Shown one piece after another: positions 35,757 to 44,393 of a stretch of DNA of 64,000 nucleotides; within the stretch, counting starts at the first letter, position 1, and each line of letters starts with the position of its first letter. The translations under genes were made by a program, and so were the position numbers. Location of the stretch: NCBI RefSeq assembly GCF_019633745.1, contig NZ_CP037968.1:1432789-1496788 (forward strand). The letters run 5' to 3'. The notes beneath the pieces were generated by a model that saw nothing but the letters and a program-made list of their open reading frames with translations, was not told the DNA's origin and ran no database searches. This DNA is from Methanofollis formosanus (GTDB lineage Archaea > Halobacteriota > Methanomicrobia > Methanomicrobiales > Methanofollaceae).

Positions 35757-38234
35757 TTAGTGCCTGCGCATGACCAGGAACGCAACCGCACCAAGGCCAA
35801 TCAGGGCCACAAGGGCACCGAAGCCGGGGGTCGGAGTCGCGGTGGGCTCGACCGGAGCGGTGGTGGTGGTCTGGACAGGAGCAGTGGTCGTGGGCTCGAC
35901 CGGGGTCACAGTCTCAGTCGGCGTAACCGGGCCTTCAAGGACGTTGAAGGTAGCGCTGGTGCTGACATCAGCGTCCACGGACTCAACCGAGACAGTGTAC
36001 TGGTCGGCCTTGAAGTCGGCAGCGTCGACTTCGTAGGACCACTTGTTGTAGTCATCGCCAGCCTCGACCTTCACCTGACCGGAGGCAGCGGAGAAGCCGG
36101 ATGCCTGAGTCTTCTCGGTCGGCTTGAAGGAAGCGCCGCTGACATCAATGTTCAGGTCGTTCCCGACAGCCAGGTTGGTGGTGCCGGAGATGGTGAACTT
36201 GGTGCCGATGGACTGGTCACCGATGGCGTTGATGCCGATGAAAGCTTCCTCGATCTGGAAGGAGACCTTAGCGTAGGTGTCGTCACAGTTCGGGGAGTTG
36301 AGTGCGTCGATCAGCGCGGTCGCAGCCTCGGAGGCCGGAAGCTTGCCGAGGTCGATGAGGTTGCCGGTGGCGTCACGAATGACGTACTGCGTCGGGTTTG
36401 AAAGCCTGCCGGCAGCCACGGCGTCGTCAATCTCAGCCTGGGTGGCAGGACGGACGTTGAACACACCGTCGGTCATCGGGTGCTGGACAACGAGGAAGTA
36501 CTGCCCGGTGGCGAGGTCCTCGGTCGTGTCGCGCTCAAGGGTGTACTCGAAGGTGCCATCGTCCTCGACGGTCTCAGAGACACCGAGGTCACGGTAGTTC
36601 TTGCCGAAGATCCAGACCTTGACGTTGTCGGGGTTGCCCTCAGCGACACCGGTCACCTTGAGCTCGTCGCCCCTGGCGACTCTGGACGCAACATCGTCGA
36701 GAGTCAGGAACGGCTTCTTCAGGTAGACACCGATGGTCTGGTACTTGACGCCCTTCAGGTTCTTCTTGTCGACGTTGAAGCCGTCGTCGTCGACGTCGGC
36801 GCTGACAGCGTAGACAGTGTAGGTACCGGAGTCAATGACGCCGCCGATGTTGGAGGTGTCCCAGCGGTACTCCCAGGTGTCGTCGGACTCGACCTGGCGG
36901 TGGACGTAGTTGCCCTGGCTCGCCCTGGCGGTGACGTCGTCAAGAGAGACGCCGTTCTCGTCGCCGAGGTTCGGGCCGGTCACGAAGAGGTAGACGTCCT
37001 TGCTGTCGGTGTTGGTACCGGAGAGCTTGATCTCCTCACCGAGGTAGTAGGTGCCTGCACCCTCAGCGGTGATGGTGACTTCACCCTCCTCGACCTTCAC
37101 CTTGACATCGTCGTCCTTGGACGCATCGTCGGGGTCGACGATCTTGATGGTGAAGGAGCGGTCGTCAGTGCTGCTGTTGGTAGCGAACTCGATGGAACGG
37201 GTGCCACCAGCGGTGGTGGAGACGTTCGCGAAGGTGCCCGCGACCTTGGCCCTCTCACGGTTTGCCATGGCTGCCGCGTTGGCGTCCTTGCCGCCAACGA
37301 AGGTGTCGACAATAGTAACGCCGTTCTGACCCGACTTGAGGATCGGGTACTTGGCGGAGCTGATGGCCGCGTCCTTGATGTACACGAAGTACGTCTTCTT
37401 CGAGTCACCGCGGATGGTTATGGTGAAGGGGTTGTTCCTGATGACGTTCTCCTTGTTGGACTCGATGGAGACATCCACCGTACCGACGGTGAAGGTCGCT
37501 TCATTGGAGTCAGCAGCATAGTCGGAGAAACCAGCAGGGCTGTCCCAGACTGCCCGAACCGTGTAGGTGTCGGTGGTGAGGTCTCTGAGGTCGGCGTTGC
37601 CACCAACAAAGATCGTCGAGGCGTCAAGGTCGATCTTGTTGAGCTTCACGTCACCGATCTGGTAAAGGACGGCGCCGCCCGGAGTCTTCAACTCGATCTT
37701 GGCCTGGGCGAAATCAGCACCGTCGCGGTAGTTGGTACCGACCTTGCCGGAGCCGATCTTGAAGGCGATCTTGGTGTTCTGGGTCACAGTCTTGCCCGCA
37801 ATGGAAGAAGACCTGTCGTTGTCCAGAACGACATCAAGGGTGAGCTTGGGTTCGCGGAGGTAGACCTTGGTGGTCGACTCCTGGGAGTCGCCCTCAGCGA
37901 AGTAGGTGCCGAAGTCGGTGGCATCATAGTCGTAGGTCGTCAGGTCAGTGATAATCCTGAAAGACCCATCGGCCTGCTTCGCAAGCTCAAACTGGTTAAC
38001 CTGACCCTTTTCCGGGTTGTCTTCCTCGTACTTGGTCAGGAACTTAAGATCTTCTCCGAGCGCGGGATATACCGACGCGTTAAGTTCGGCGAAGTTGAGG
38101 TTGTTATTCTCCTCATACGCGAAGAAGGTGCCACCGGCGCCAATATTCCTCTCAGCGCTTGCCGGCATGACCAGCAGAGCTGCTGCAACGAGGAAGACGG
38201 CGGTGATCACCATCATCTTTGAAGTGCTCTTCAT
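35757..38234 (-). CDS. Major S-layer-type surface protein with PGF-CTERM sorting signal
   Basis: 825 residues from ATG 38234 (MKSTSKMMVITAVFLVAAALLVMPASAE), preceded by a GGAGGAATTG Shine-Dalgarno. The signal peptide ends ASA. The mature N-terminus (NIGAGGTFFAYEENNNLNF) matches the DUF3821-type start of Methanomicrobiales surface proteins. A series of beta-rich domains follows. A Thr/Pro-rich stalk (about 765-800, presumably glycosylated) leads to PGFGALVALIGLGAVAFLVMRRH, the PGF motif, hydrophobic helix and basic end recognised by archaeosortase A. N-x-S/T sites are present. Strong C/G codon bias agrees with high expression. Confidence 0.92.
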   Translation of the reverse strand: MKSTSKMMVITAVFLVAAALLVMPASAERNIGAGGTFFAYEENNNLNFAELNASVYPALGEDLKFLTKYEEDNPEKGQVNQFELAKQADGSFRIITDLTTYDYDATDFGTYFAEGDSQESTTKVYLREPKLTLDVVLDNDRSSSIAGKTVTQNTKIAFKIGSGKVGTNYRDGADFAQAKIELKTPGGAVLYQIGDVKLNKIDLDASTIFVGGNADLRDLTTDTYTVRAVWDSPAGFSDYAADSNEATFTVGTVDVSIESNKENVIRNNPFTITIRGDSKKTYFVYIKDAAISSAKYPILKSGQNGVTIVDTFVGGKDANAAAMANRERAKVAGTFANVSTTAGGTRSIEFATNSSTDDRSFTIKIVDPDDASKDDDVKVKVEEGEVTITAEGAGTYYLGEEIKLSGTNTDSKDVYLFVTGPNLGDENGVSLDDVTARASQGNYVHRQVESDDTWEYRWDTSNIGGVIDSGTYTVYAVSADVDDDGFNVDKKNLKGVKYQTIGVYLKKPFLTLDDVASRVARGDELKVTGVAEGNPDNVKVWIFGKNYRDLGVSETVEDDGTFEYTLERDTTEDLATGQYFLVVQHPMTDGVFNVRPATQAEIDDAVAAGRLSNPTQYVIRDATGNLIDLGKLPASEAATALIDALNSPNCDDTYAKVSFQIEEAFIGINAIGDQSIGTKFTISGTTNLAVGNDLNIDVSGASFKPTEKTQASGFSAASGQVKVEAGDDYNKWSYEVDAADFKADQYTVSVESVDADVSTSATFNVLEGPVTPTETVTPVEPTTTAPVQTTTTAPVEPTATPTPGFGALVALIGLGAVAFLVMRRH

Positions 38235-38356
38235 GCAATTCCTCCTTAATGTGAAACGTGGTGAGCACGACAACCCTACTTCGACAGGTGTCGAATTCGG
38301 ATTCACCATGCCCAATACTCCGATTGCCGGAATATACGACATTATTAGGGTAACAC

Positions 38357-38366
38357 TTAATATATC
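38357..38366 (-). promoter_or_regulatory. TATA box of the S-layer gene
   Basis: Minus strand GATATATTAA preceded by a purine-rich ACAAAG (BRE-like). It predicts initiation near 38336 and a leader of about 100 nt, longer than for the other surface genes. Confidence 0.6.
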
Positions 38367-38699
38367 CTTTGTGGTCGACCCCGCATGATGGCGGGCGTCA
38401 GACGCACCAGAATTGCGCAAATTCAAATTTATTGGCGGATTTCAGGATTTCAGAGCGGCAACACCATGCCGCCCGGCGGCGTGCCGGGCATGACCGGGCC
38501 ACAGAGGAAGAGGAGGGTGAAGGGACGTATCCGCTCTTCCCCTTCTCCTTCATTGTACGGATCTCGACCACCCCCCGCCGGTGAGAGCGCATGACCTCGT
38601 GGTTGAAGATGGTCGCCTGAAACCGGGGGGTAGCGAGGGTACAGAGATTACGGGAGTGATCGAGCGCACCCGGTCATCACTCAAATAATGAGGTCATCC

Positions 38700-38970
38700 C
38701 GAACCCCTCTGCCAGGATATGCGACTGGAAGAATTTTATGATGCACGCGTTGATCAGAAGTTTGTGCTGTCGCCTCCCGCTGATCTTCGTCCTGGGGGGT
38801 TCCGGGAGGTCTCACCCCGGCGGGAGAAAACAGTTTAGCATTCCTCATCCTCCAGGTGGGGCGGCACATCGGATCATCGCGCCCTCCCACACCATCGGCC
38901 GGGGGCGTTGCCCCCGCACCCCCGGGATGAAGATAGACACGCGCGGCAGCCGGATGGTGCCCCCACCCGG
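38700..38970. repeat. Degenerate palindromic repeat elements
   Basis: Two eroded copies: an inner hairpin with GGGGGGTTCC near 38793-38825 and the GGCCGGGGGCGTTGCCCCCG hairpin near 38889-38915 followed by GATGAAGATAG. The rest of the 38400-39315 spacer holds no gene I can support. Confidence 0.6.
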
Positions 38971-39315
38971 TGTCCCCTCCGTGGGGAGCACGGATCCGTG
39001 CACACCCCAAAAAAAACCCACAAGAATGCTCTCGACTCATGCATGGCGATCAGAGCCGCCGGGTGCAACGATACCCCCAGCACCTGCGCACCTCCACACG
39101 ACCGCCGCCGGCACCCCCTGCGGCGCGCACCTCAACCCGTCATCACTCCGCCGGTCCACTCCCCCGGTTCATAGACCTCTTTTATCCCGAAAAAACCAGA
39201 GAATAACCCGGACACCCAACAAACGCCGGACTCGCCTGAAGTGTCCGGGATGAGAACAGGGCCTGGTCCAGCCGTCACCTTTTTCTTTGGTGACGTAGAA
39301 CTTATAGAGGCCCAT

Positions 39316-39388
39316 AGCCCGGTAGTGTAGCGGTCAATCATGGAGGACTCTGGATCCTCCGACAGCAGTTCGAATCTGCTCCGGGCTA
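39316..39388 (+). tRNA. tRNA-Gln (anticodon CTG)
   Basis: 73 nt. Acceptor AGCCCGG pairs perfectly with CCGGGCT; anticodon stem GAGGA/TCCTC encloses CTCTGGA giving CTG; T arm CAGTTCGAATCTG. CCA not encoded. Reads CAG. Confidence 0.95.
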
Positions 39389-39434
39389 CTCCTTTTCCGA
39401 CAGACTGATGCTTGAGCCGGTGCTATCGTCAGGC

Positions 39435-40262
39435 ATGAAACGGCCGTACCTGGTCGGGGCAGGCGTCCGCTCCGACGACGAGAAGACCTTCCCGGCCCTG
39501 GCAGCGATGTACCACGCGGGCGAGATCGACCACATCCAGGTCCAGGTGAACCCCGAAGATCGGCAGACCTTCAAACGGCACATCGAGACGATCGCCGATG
39601 ATGGAGTAAAGATCGTCGTGCACGCCCCCCACCACGGCCACGGCCTCAACCCCTGCGCACCGACGGCCTACGAGACCTGGTCGAAGGCCGAAGCGCGGGC
39701 ATGGATGGAACTCTCCCTCGAAGAGACGACCGAGGCCGCGGACCTTACCGGCGCGGAGACGATCGTCCTCCACACCGGCCGATACCTCACCGGCAAGGAG
39801 GAGGAGGCGGCGGCCACCTTCGAGACCTTCCTCGACGAGTTCTTCGACCCCAGGTTCGTCCTCGAAAACCTCCCCTCGGTCTACGCAGACTACCCTCTCC
39901 TCGGCAACACCGCCGACGAACTCAAGAGCCTCGGCGGCGGGCGGATCCGCGGCTACTGCCTCGACTTCGCCCACCTCTTCTGCACGGCAAACTATCTGGG
40001 CGTCCCGTACGCCGAGATCCTCGCCCCCTTCGCCGACCTCCCCCTCCACCTCTTCCACCTCTCCAACAGCAGGCGGGGTTCGATCACCGACGAACACCTC
40101 GCCCTCGACCACCCCGATGGGGGCCTCGACTTTGCGGAGGTCGTCCCCTTCATCGCCGCGCACCCCGCAATCGAGACCAGTCTTGAGTACAAGGAGAACG
40201 ATCCGGCGGTCTACGTGGCGCAGCTCAGGGCCTTCGACGCGCTCTACCGGGAACATATCTGA
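39435..40262 (+). CDS. TIM-barrel sugar phosphate isomerase/epimerase or AP-endonuclease family 2-like protein
   Basis: 275 residues from ATG 39435 (MKRPYLVGAGVRS). An earlier in-frame ATG at 39408 lies in sequence resembling the repeat end motif, so the shorter start is preferred. The fold is xylose-isomerase-like: IVVHAPHHGHGLNP (about 63-76), TIVLHTGRYL, a VLENLPSV glutamate, GYCLDFAHLF and HLFHLSNSRRGS supply the H, E and D residues typical of the metal site. Endonuclease IV and sugar epimerases share this site; nothing here decides between them. Convergent with no partner gene. Confidence 0.7.
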   Translation: MKRPYLVGAGVRSDDEKTFPALAAMYHAGEIDHIQVQVNPEDRQTFKRHIETIADDGVKIVVHAPHHGHGLNPCAPTAYETWSKAEARAWMELSLEETTEAADLTGAETIVLHTGRYLTGKEEEAAATFETFLDEFFDPRFVLENLPSVYADYPLLGNTADELKSLGGGRIRGYCLDFAHLFCTANYLGVPYAEILAPFADLPLHLFHLSNSRRGSITDEHLALDHPDGGLDFAEVVPFIAAHPAIETSLEYKENDPAVYVAQLRAFDALYREHI

Positions 40263-40267
40263 GAACA

Positions 40268-40565
40268 GCCCTGTAGAATCGGGCATGAGGCGTGAGCACG
40301 CCTCAAGCGTACGGGATGAATATTTCTCGTCGCTTGCTTCCTCTCTCTTTTCAAGACAAGAGAATCAGTGGAGACCCTGTTCCATCGCCGCCCCCACCTA
40401 TCCTCGTCGTGGGGGGGCCTGGGGGCAACGCCCCCCGGCGCGAGATGACGGTGAAGAGTCTGTGATGAGGGCGGCACACCAGATCATCACGCCTTCCCGC
40501 ACCATCCTGCCGGGGGCGTTGCCCCCGGAACCTTCAGGATTGCGATTGAAGCGAGGAAGGCAGAG
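40268..40565. repeat. Dispersed repeat: end motif plus two palindromic elements
   Basis: Begins ten bases after a stop codon with TGTAGAATCGGGCATGA, then a perfect hairpin GAGGCGTG/CACGCCTC (40287-40304), then ATTTCTCGTCG and TTTTCAAGACA landmarks shared with the 47445 copy. A palindrome follows with CGCCCCC...GGGCGGC arms (about 40387-40475) and a second GCCGGGGGCGTTGCCCCCGG hairpin (about 40508-40530). No gene in 40263-40626. Confidence 0.8.
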
Positions 40566-40626
40566 GAATAATCGCTGAGAAGAGTCTCAATCCTGGGATT
40601 GATCGATGCTCCTGCACAAAAAAAGA

Positions 40627-41355
40627 TCAGGCCAGGAAGGCCGCGAGCACCCCGCTGAGGAAGACCCCGTCGAAGGTGCCCGCGCCCCCGATGCTTACCA
40701 CCGGAGCACCCAGTTCGCCGAGCCGCCTGAGGTTGAGGAGGTCGGCGCCGATGAGCGTCCCGAGCGTCCCCGAGATATAGGCGATCACCGGCGCGGCGAT
40801 CACCGCCGCCTCGCCGCCGCCTGCAAAGAGCGAGAGGACGAGGGCGACGATGAGAGCGGCCAGCGGCGGGACGAAGAAGGGCGTGGCGATCCCGAGGCCT
40901 GGCACCGGGCGGGCCACCTGGTGGGTGACCAGGGTGACGATCAGCACCCCGACCAGGGCAAGGACAAAGACCGTGGACCCTCCAGGGATGAGCAGCGCAC
41001 GACCCAGGAGGTAGACCGAGACAAGGGAGGGAATCAGCGCCCCGCCGAGGTTGATCGCCACCGTCGTCTCGGGCGCGACCTCGGGGATCCGGTAGACCCA
41101 GCCGTAAAAGGGGCTGTAGGTCTTTTCCATCCGCACCGGCCCACCGGTCTTGACCGTGGTGAGCGGGATGTTCACCAGGCTCCCGACCAGCGTGAAGAGG
41201 AGGAGGAGGAGCACCATAAGCGGCGAGAAACCGAGTTTGGCAAAGGCCGAACCGATGAGGCTGAGGAAGAGGAACGGGATCAGGAAGAGGAGGACAAGAA
41301 AGAGAAAACCGATCATCAGCAGGCTGAACGGATTGAAGAAACACCTGCGGGCCAT
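40627..41355 (-). CDS. DUF1614 family membrane protein (copy 1)
   Basis: 242 residues with about six or seven hydrophobic segments. The family core is at the C-terminus: AYISGTLGTLIGADLLNLRRLGELGAPVVSIGGAGTFDGVFLSGVLAAFLA. The same core recurs in the 54810 gene, a clear paralog. The function of DUF1614 is unknown; the glycine-rich G-T-L-I-G-A-D-x-L-N and S-I-G-G-A-G-x-F-D-G loops suggest a transporter or membrane enzyme. Separated by 21 bases from the fibrillarin gene, so it may be cotranscribed with it. Confidence 0.85.
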   Translation of the reverse strand: MARRCFFNPFSLLMIGFLFLVLLFLIPFLFLSLIGSAFAKLGFSPLMVLLLLLFTLVGSLVNIPLTTVKTGGPVRMEKTYSPFYGWVYRIPEVAPETTVAINLGGALIPSLVSVYLLGRALLIPGGSTVFVLALVGVLIVTLVTHQVARPVPGLGIATPFFVPPLAALIVALVLSLFAGGGEAAVIAAPVIAYISGTLGTLIGADLLNLRRLGELGAPVVSIGGAGTFDGVFLSGVLAAFLA

Positions 41356-41376
41356 GACAAAAAGAAGGTGGAGATC

Positions 41377-41982
41377 TTATTTCAGGGCTTCGCAGACGAT
41401 GGCCGCATGGTCGCGGTGATAGGGTTCGAGCCAGCGCACATCCTTCACCGCAAGCCCGCCCTCCTCCAGCGCCCTTACGGCTTCTTCCGCAACTTCCCTG
41501 GGGTCCTTCCTGATGTCCACGCTCCTGGTCTTGAGCATCAGGATGAACGTCCCCCCCGGCCGAAGGAAGAGGAGGTTTGCGAGAGCGATCCGCACCTGGT
41601 CGGGCTGGGCCACGTCCTGGTAGACGAGATCCACCTCCTCGACGATCCCGCGGTAGGCCGCCGGCCGCCCGGCATCGGCCATGATCGGGACAATATTCTG
41701 CCGGGGCCTGCAGACCTCAAGGAGGTCCTGCATCGGCCGCGGCGCGAACTCCACCGCATAGGCCACCTCCACATAGTCGGCGACATGGGAGACCGTCGTG
41801 CCGTTGGCCGCCCCGAGGTACAGCACCCGCAGGCCGGGGGCGAGGTCGAAGTCGCCGCCCAGCATCGCATAGGCCGCGAACTTCGAGCGGTAGGGATCCC
41901 AGACACGGTACTCGCCGACCGTCCGTTCTCCATACACCCCGCCCTCGCCGCGCGAGACCAGGGCACCGTCAAGCCAGATCAT
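41377..41982 (-). CDS. flpA: Fibrillarin-like rRNA/tRNA 2'-O-methyltransferase
   Basis: 201 residues from ATG 41982; longer readings upstream are the nop5 gene in another frame. Methyltransferase of the C/D-box RNP. SAM-binding motif I VLYLGAANGTTVSHVAD (about 50-66), AVEFAPRPMQDLL, and DLVYQDVAQPDQVRIALAN with the catalytic aspartate. The archaeal form lacks the GAR domain. Its start overlaps the nop5 stop by four bases. Confidence 0.95.
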   Translation of the reverse strand: MIWLDGALVSRGEGGVYGERTVGEYRVWDPYRSKFAAYAMLGGDFDLAPGLRVLYLGAANGTTVSHVADYVEVAYAVEFAPRPMQDLLEVCRPRQNIVPIMADAGRPAAYRGIVEEVDLVYQDVAQPDQVRIALANLLFLRPGGTFILMLKTRSVDIRKDPREVAEEAVRALEEGGLAVKDVRWLEPYHRDHAAIVCEALK

Positions 41983-42824
41983 GCCGACTCTCCTGCGGCG
42001 TCGATCCGTGCCTGTGCCTTCTCGAGGAATGCCTCGTCCGCCTCCCCGCGGTAATAGTCGATGCGCGCGGCGATGACCAGTTTGGCGGCAAGCACCCTGG
42101 CCACCCGCCCCCTGAGATTTTTGGGAGCGTTGTGAACACGCCGGTGCTGGAAGATCACGCCATGTTTCGGGGACGGGGCACTCCCGCGAATATGAGAGAA
42201 GAGGGCCGAACGTGCCCCGAGCACCTGCACCGTCGCCCCGGGCATCCTGGAGAGCGGGGCCAGACCGCCCGCGGCGGCCATCAACCTCGCCGCCACCAGG
42301 CCGCCGACGAGGGCGCTGGTGTTGGGGAGCACAATGTCGGCCTGCCTGGAGACGTCCCGCGCCAGACGCCGCCGCATCTCTCCGAGGGCATCGATCTCCC
42401 GACCCACCTGGCGCAGCGGCGGGGAACGACTCCGCATGATCTTGCCGCCGAGGGCCTTCCCGCCCCGCCGGTACTTCCTGGTGAACCCGGGGTCGATGAC
42501 GGCCTGCCAGTCTACTGCACGTTCGAGGAGGAGGTTGATGACATGGTCGACCTCGTCCAGCGTCCTGACCATCTGGAGAAGTTCCATGTCCTTTGCCGAG
42601 AGTTCTTCCGCGACCCGCGCCCTGGCCAGGGCGATGCAGGCGGCCCTGAGCGAGGCGAGATATTCCTGCCGGTCGGAAACGGCGCCGCACTCCTCCGCCA
42701 CCCTCCAGTCGGGGATGAGGAGTTCGGGGCCAAGGGCCCGGATCCGTCCTGCGAGGGCCTCGGGGTCGGACCCGGCCGGACTACACCGGCCACCGTCGAG
42801 GTCCCCGAACCAGTAGCGCTCCAT
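41979..42824 (-). CDS. Nop5 (Nop56/58-like) C/D-box RNP core protein
   Basis: 281 residues. The NOSIC/Nop domain is clear: SAKDMELLQMVRTLDEVDHVINLLLERAVDW, then DIVLPNTSALVGGLVAARLMAAAGGLAPLSRMPGATVQVLGARSALFSHIRGSAPSPKHGVIFQH, which binds the L7Ae-kink-turn complex. It bridges fibrillarin and guide RNA. It is shorter than most archaeal Nop5 (about 330-410), mainly by a reduced N-terminal fibrillarin-binding domain and the missing Lys-rich tail. Confidence 0.93.
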   Translation of the reverse strand: MERYWFGDLDGGRCSPAGSDPEALAGRIRALGPELLIPDWRVAEECGAVSDRQEYLASLRAACIALARARVAEELSAKDMELLQMVRTLDEVDHVINLLLERAVDWQAVIDPGFTRKYRRGGKALGGKIMRSRSPPLRQVGREIDALGEMRRRLARDVSRQADIVLPNTSALVGGLVAARLMAAAGGLAPLSRMPGATVQVLGARSALFSHIRGSAPSPKHGVIFQHRRVHNAPKNLRGRVARVLAAKLVIAARIDYYRGEADEAFLEKAQARIDAAGESA

Positions 42825-42900
42825 GGTACAAGTGTGGGCATGCAGGGAGCATTAACATAGCAGGCGCGGAAGAGATCTACGGATAGGAATCTGACAGGCA

Positions 42901-43827
42901 ATGATCATCGAGGGCATCATCTTCATCATCGGCATCGTTCTTCTGGTCAAGGGTGCGGACTATTTCGTCGGTGGGGGCAGCGGACTTGCGGCACGCTTCG
43001 GGGTCTCGGCGGCGACCATCGGGTTCACGGTCATCGCCTTCGGTACCTCGCTCCCCGAGTTCGTGGTGAGCGTGAACGCCATCATCGCCAATGACAGCGG
43101 GATCGCACTCGGCAACGTGCTGGGCAGCAACATCGCCAACATTGCGCTGGTCCTCGCTCTCTGCGCGATCATCAACCCGAAGATCGTCGGGAGCAGGGCG
43201 ACCGCCGGGATGATGCTCAGAGAGACCGGGTTGATGCTCGCCGCCACCGTCGTCTTCCTCCTCCTCGCGATGCGAGGGGTCTTCGACGTCTGGGCCGGAG
43301 CCGCGATGCTCGTCGCCTTCGTCGTTATCCTCGCCCTTCTCTGGCGGGGCGGCGGGGCGCAGAACGATGAAGGAGAGGTCAGGTCGCACGGGAGACGGGA
43401 CATCGCCCTCACCATCGGCGGACTGGTGGCCGTCGCCATCGGTGCGCAACTCGTCGTCGACACCTCGGTGGCGATCGCCACGTCCCTGGGCGTCCCGACC
43501 TTCATCATCGGGCTCTCGATGGTGGCGATCGGCACCTCGCTCCCGGAACTCGCGACCTCGCTCGTCGCGATCCTCAGAAACGAGGGCGGGATCTCGGTCG
43601 GGAACATCCTGGGTAGCAACATCTTCAACCTCCTCTTCGTGATGGGGGTTGGCGCCCTGATCAGCCCGGTGCTGATCGGGAACTTCACCGACGTCCTCGT
43701 CACCGCCGCCTTCTCCGCGGCAGTCATCCCCCTCTTTCTTCTGGGTGATCGGTTGACCCGGGTCTGGGCGGCGGGACTTCTCGGGGCATATGTCCTCTAT
43801 ATCGCCGCGACCTTCGGACTGATCTAG
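42901..43827 (+). CDS. Calcium/sodium antiporter family protein (CaCA, YrbG-like)
   Basis: 308 residues, about ten membrane helices in two homologous halves. The alpha repeats are explicit: GTSLPEFVVSVNAI with GNVLGSNIANI in the first half, GTSLPELATSLVAI with GNILGSNIFNLLF in the second, containing the ion-coordinating glutamates. Exchanges cations across the cytoplasmic membrane; ion specificity is not deducible. Transcribed alone. Confidence 0.93.
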   Translation: MIIEGIIFIIGIVLLVKGADYFVGGGSGLAARFGVSAATIGFTVIAFGTSLPEFVVSVNAIIANDSGIALGNVLGSNIANIALVLALCAIINPKIVGSRATAGMMLRETGLMLAATVVFLLLAMRGVFDVWAGAAMLVAFVVILALLWRGGGAQNDEGEVRSHGRRDIALTIGGLVAVAIGAQLVVDTSVAIATSLGVPTFIIGLSMVAIGTSLPELATSLVAILRNEGGISVGNILGSNIFNLLFVMGVGALISPVLIGNFTDVLVTAAFSAAVIPLFLLGDRLTRVWAAGLLGAYVLYIAATFGLI

Positions 43828-43844
43828 AAGGGGGCTCTGTTGGC

Positions 43845-44385
43845 CGTGTAGAATTGCTCATGAGGGGAAAGCACGCCTCAAGCAAACGGGATGAAAATAT
43901 CATCTCAGAACTGGATCGATTCTTGATCCTCATCCTTGCGTCCGAGGAGTGAATCGAAGTTGAGCATCATACCGCCCCTCCGCTATCTTCGTCGTGGGGG
44001 GTCCGGGGGGCAAGGCCCCCCGGCGCGAGATGGCAGGGAGATCTCGACGATTGGGGGCGGCCGATCCATCAGAAGAATTTTCTATCCTCTGCGTATCGGC
44101 TTCAACGGGATATGGCGAGTTCAAACTCTCATGCAAACCTGAAGAGACGGTCGTCAGGATCATTTTCATTGTAATTCCTCTTCAGGAGGAGGGCACGACC
44201 CTCTTCACGATCAACCTTCTGCCTTCCCATCCAATCGCCATCCCGGGGGTCCGGGGGCAGAGCCCCCGGCGCGAGTGGGGGGAAGGTGTGATGATCACAG
44301 GCGACCCCGATCACAGAATCTTCACTGTCGTCTCGCATCGGGGGGCATTGCCCCCTGACCCCCACGGAGCGGGATGAAAGAACTC
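43845..44385 (-). repeat. Composite dispersed repeat, copy 2 (inverted), plus an extra palindrome
   Basis: Starts 20 bases after the antiporter stop with the TGTAGAAT end motif, and contains the palindrome around 43975-44065, the GGATAGAAAA-type segment (reverse, near 44083) and the CATTTTCAT segment near 44160. Relative to copy 1 it is inverted and shorter at one end. A further GC hairpin pair (near 44245-44270 and 44340-44360) completes the spacer; no gene is seen in 43828-44393. Confidence 0.8.
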
Positions 44386-44393
44386 AACAGAAC

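Noticed and set aside
36480-38222. A 580-codon plus-strand open frame over the S-layer gene
   Set aside because: Shadow frame caused by strong codon bias of the S-layer gene.
39408-39434. Upstream ATG as start of the TIM-barrel gene
   Set aside because: The nine extra codons resemble the dispersed repeat end motif (ATGCTTGAGCCGG...), not the protein family; ATG 39435 is preferred.
43845-44385. Insertion sequence remnant with transposase
   Set aside because: No transposase-like translation on either strand and no consistent terminal inverted repeats with target duplication could be seen.
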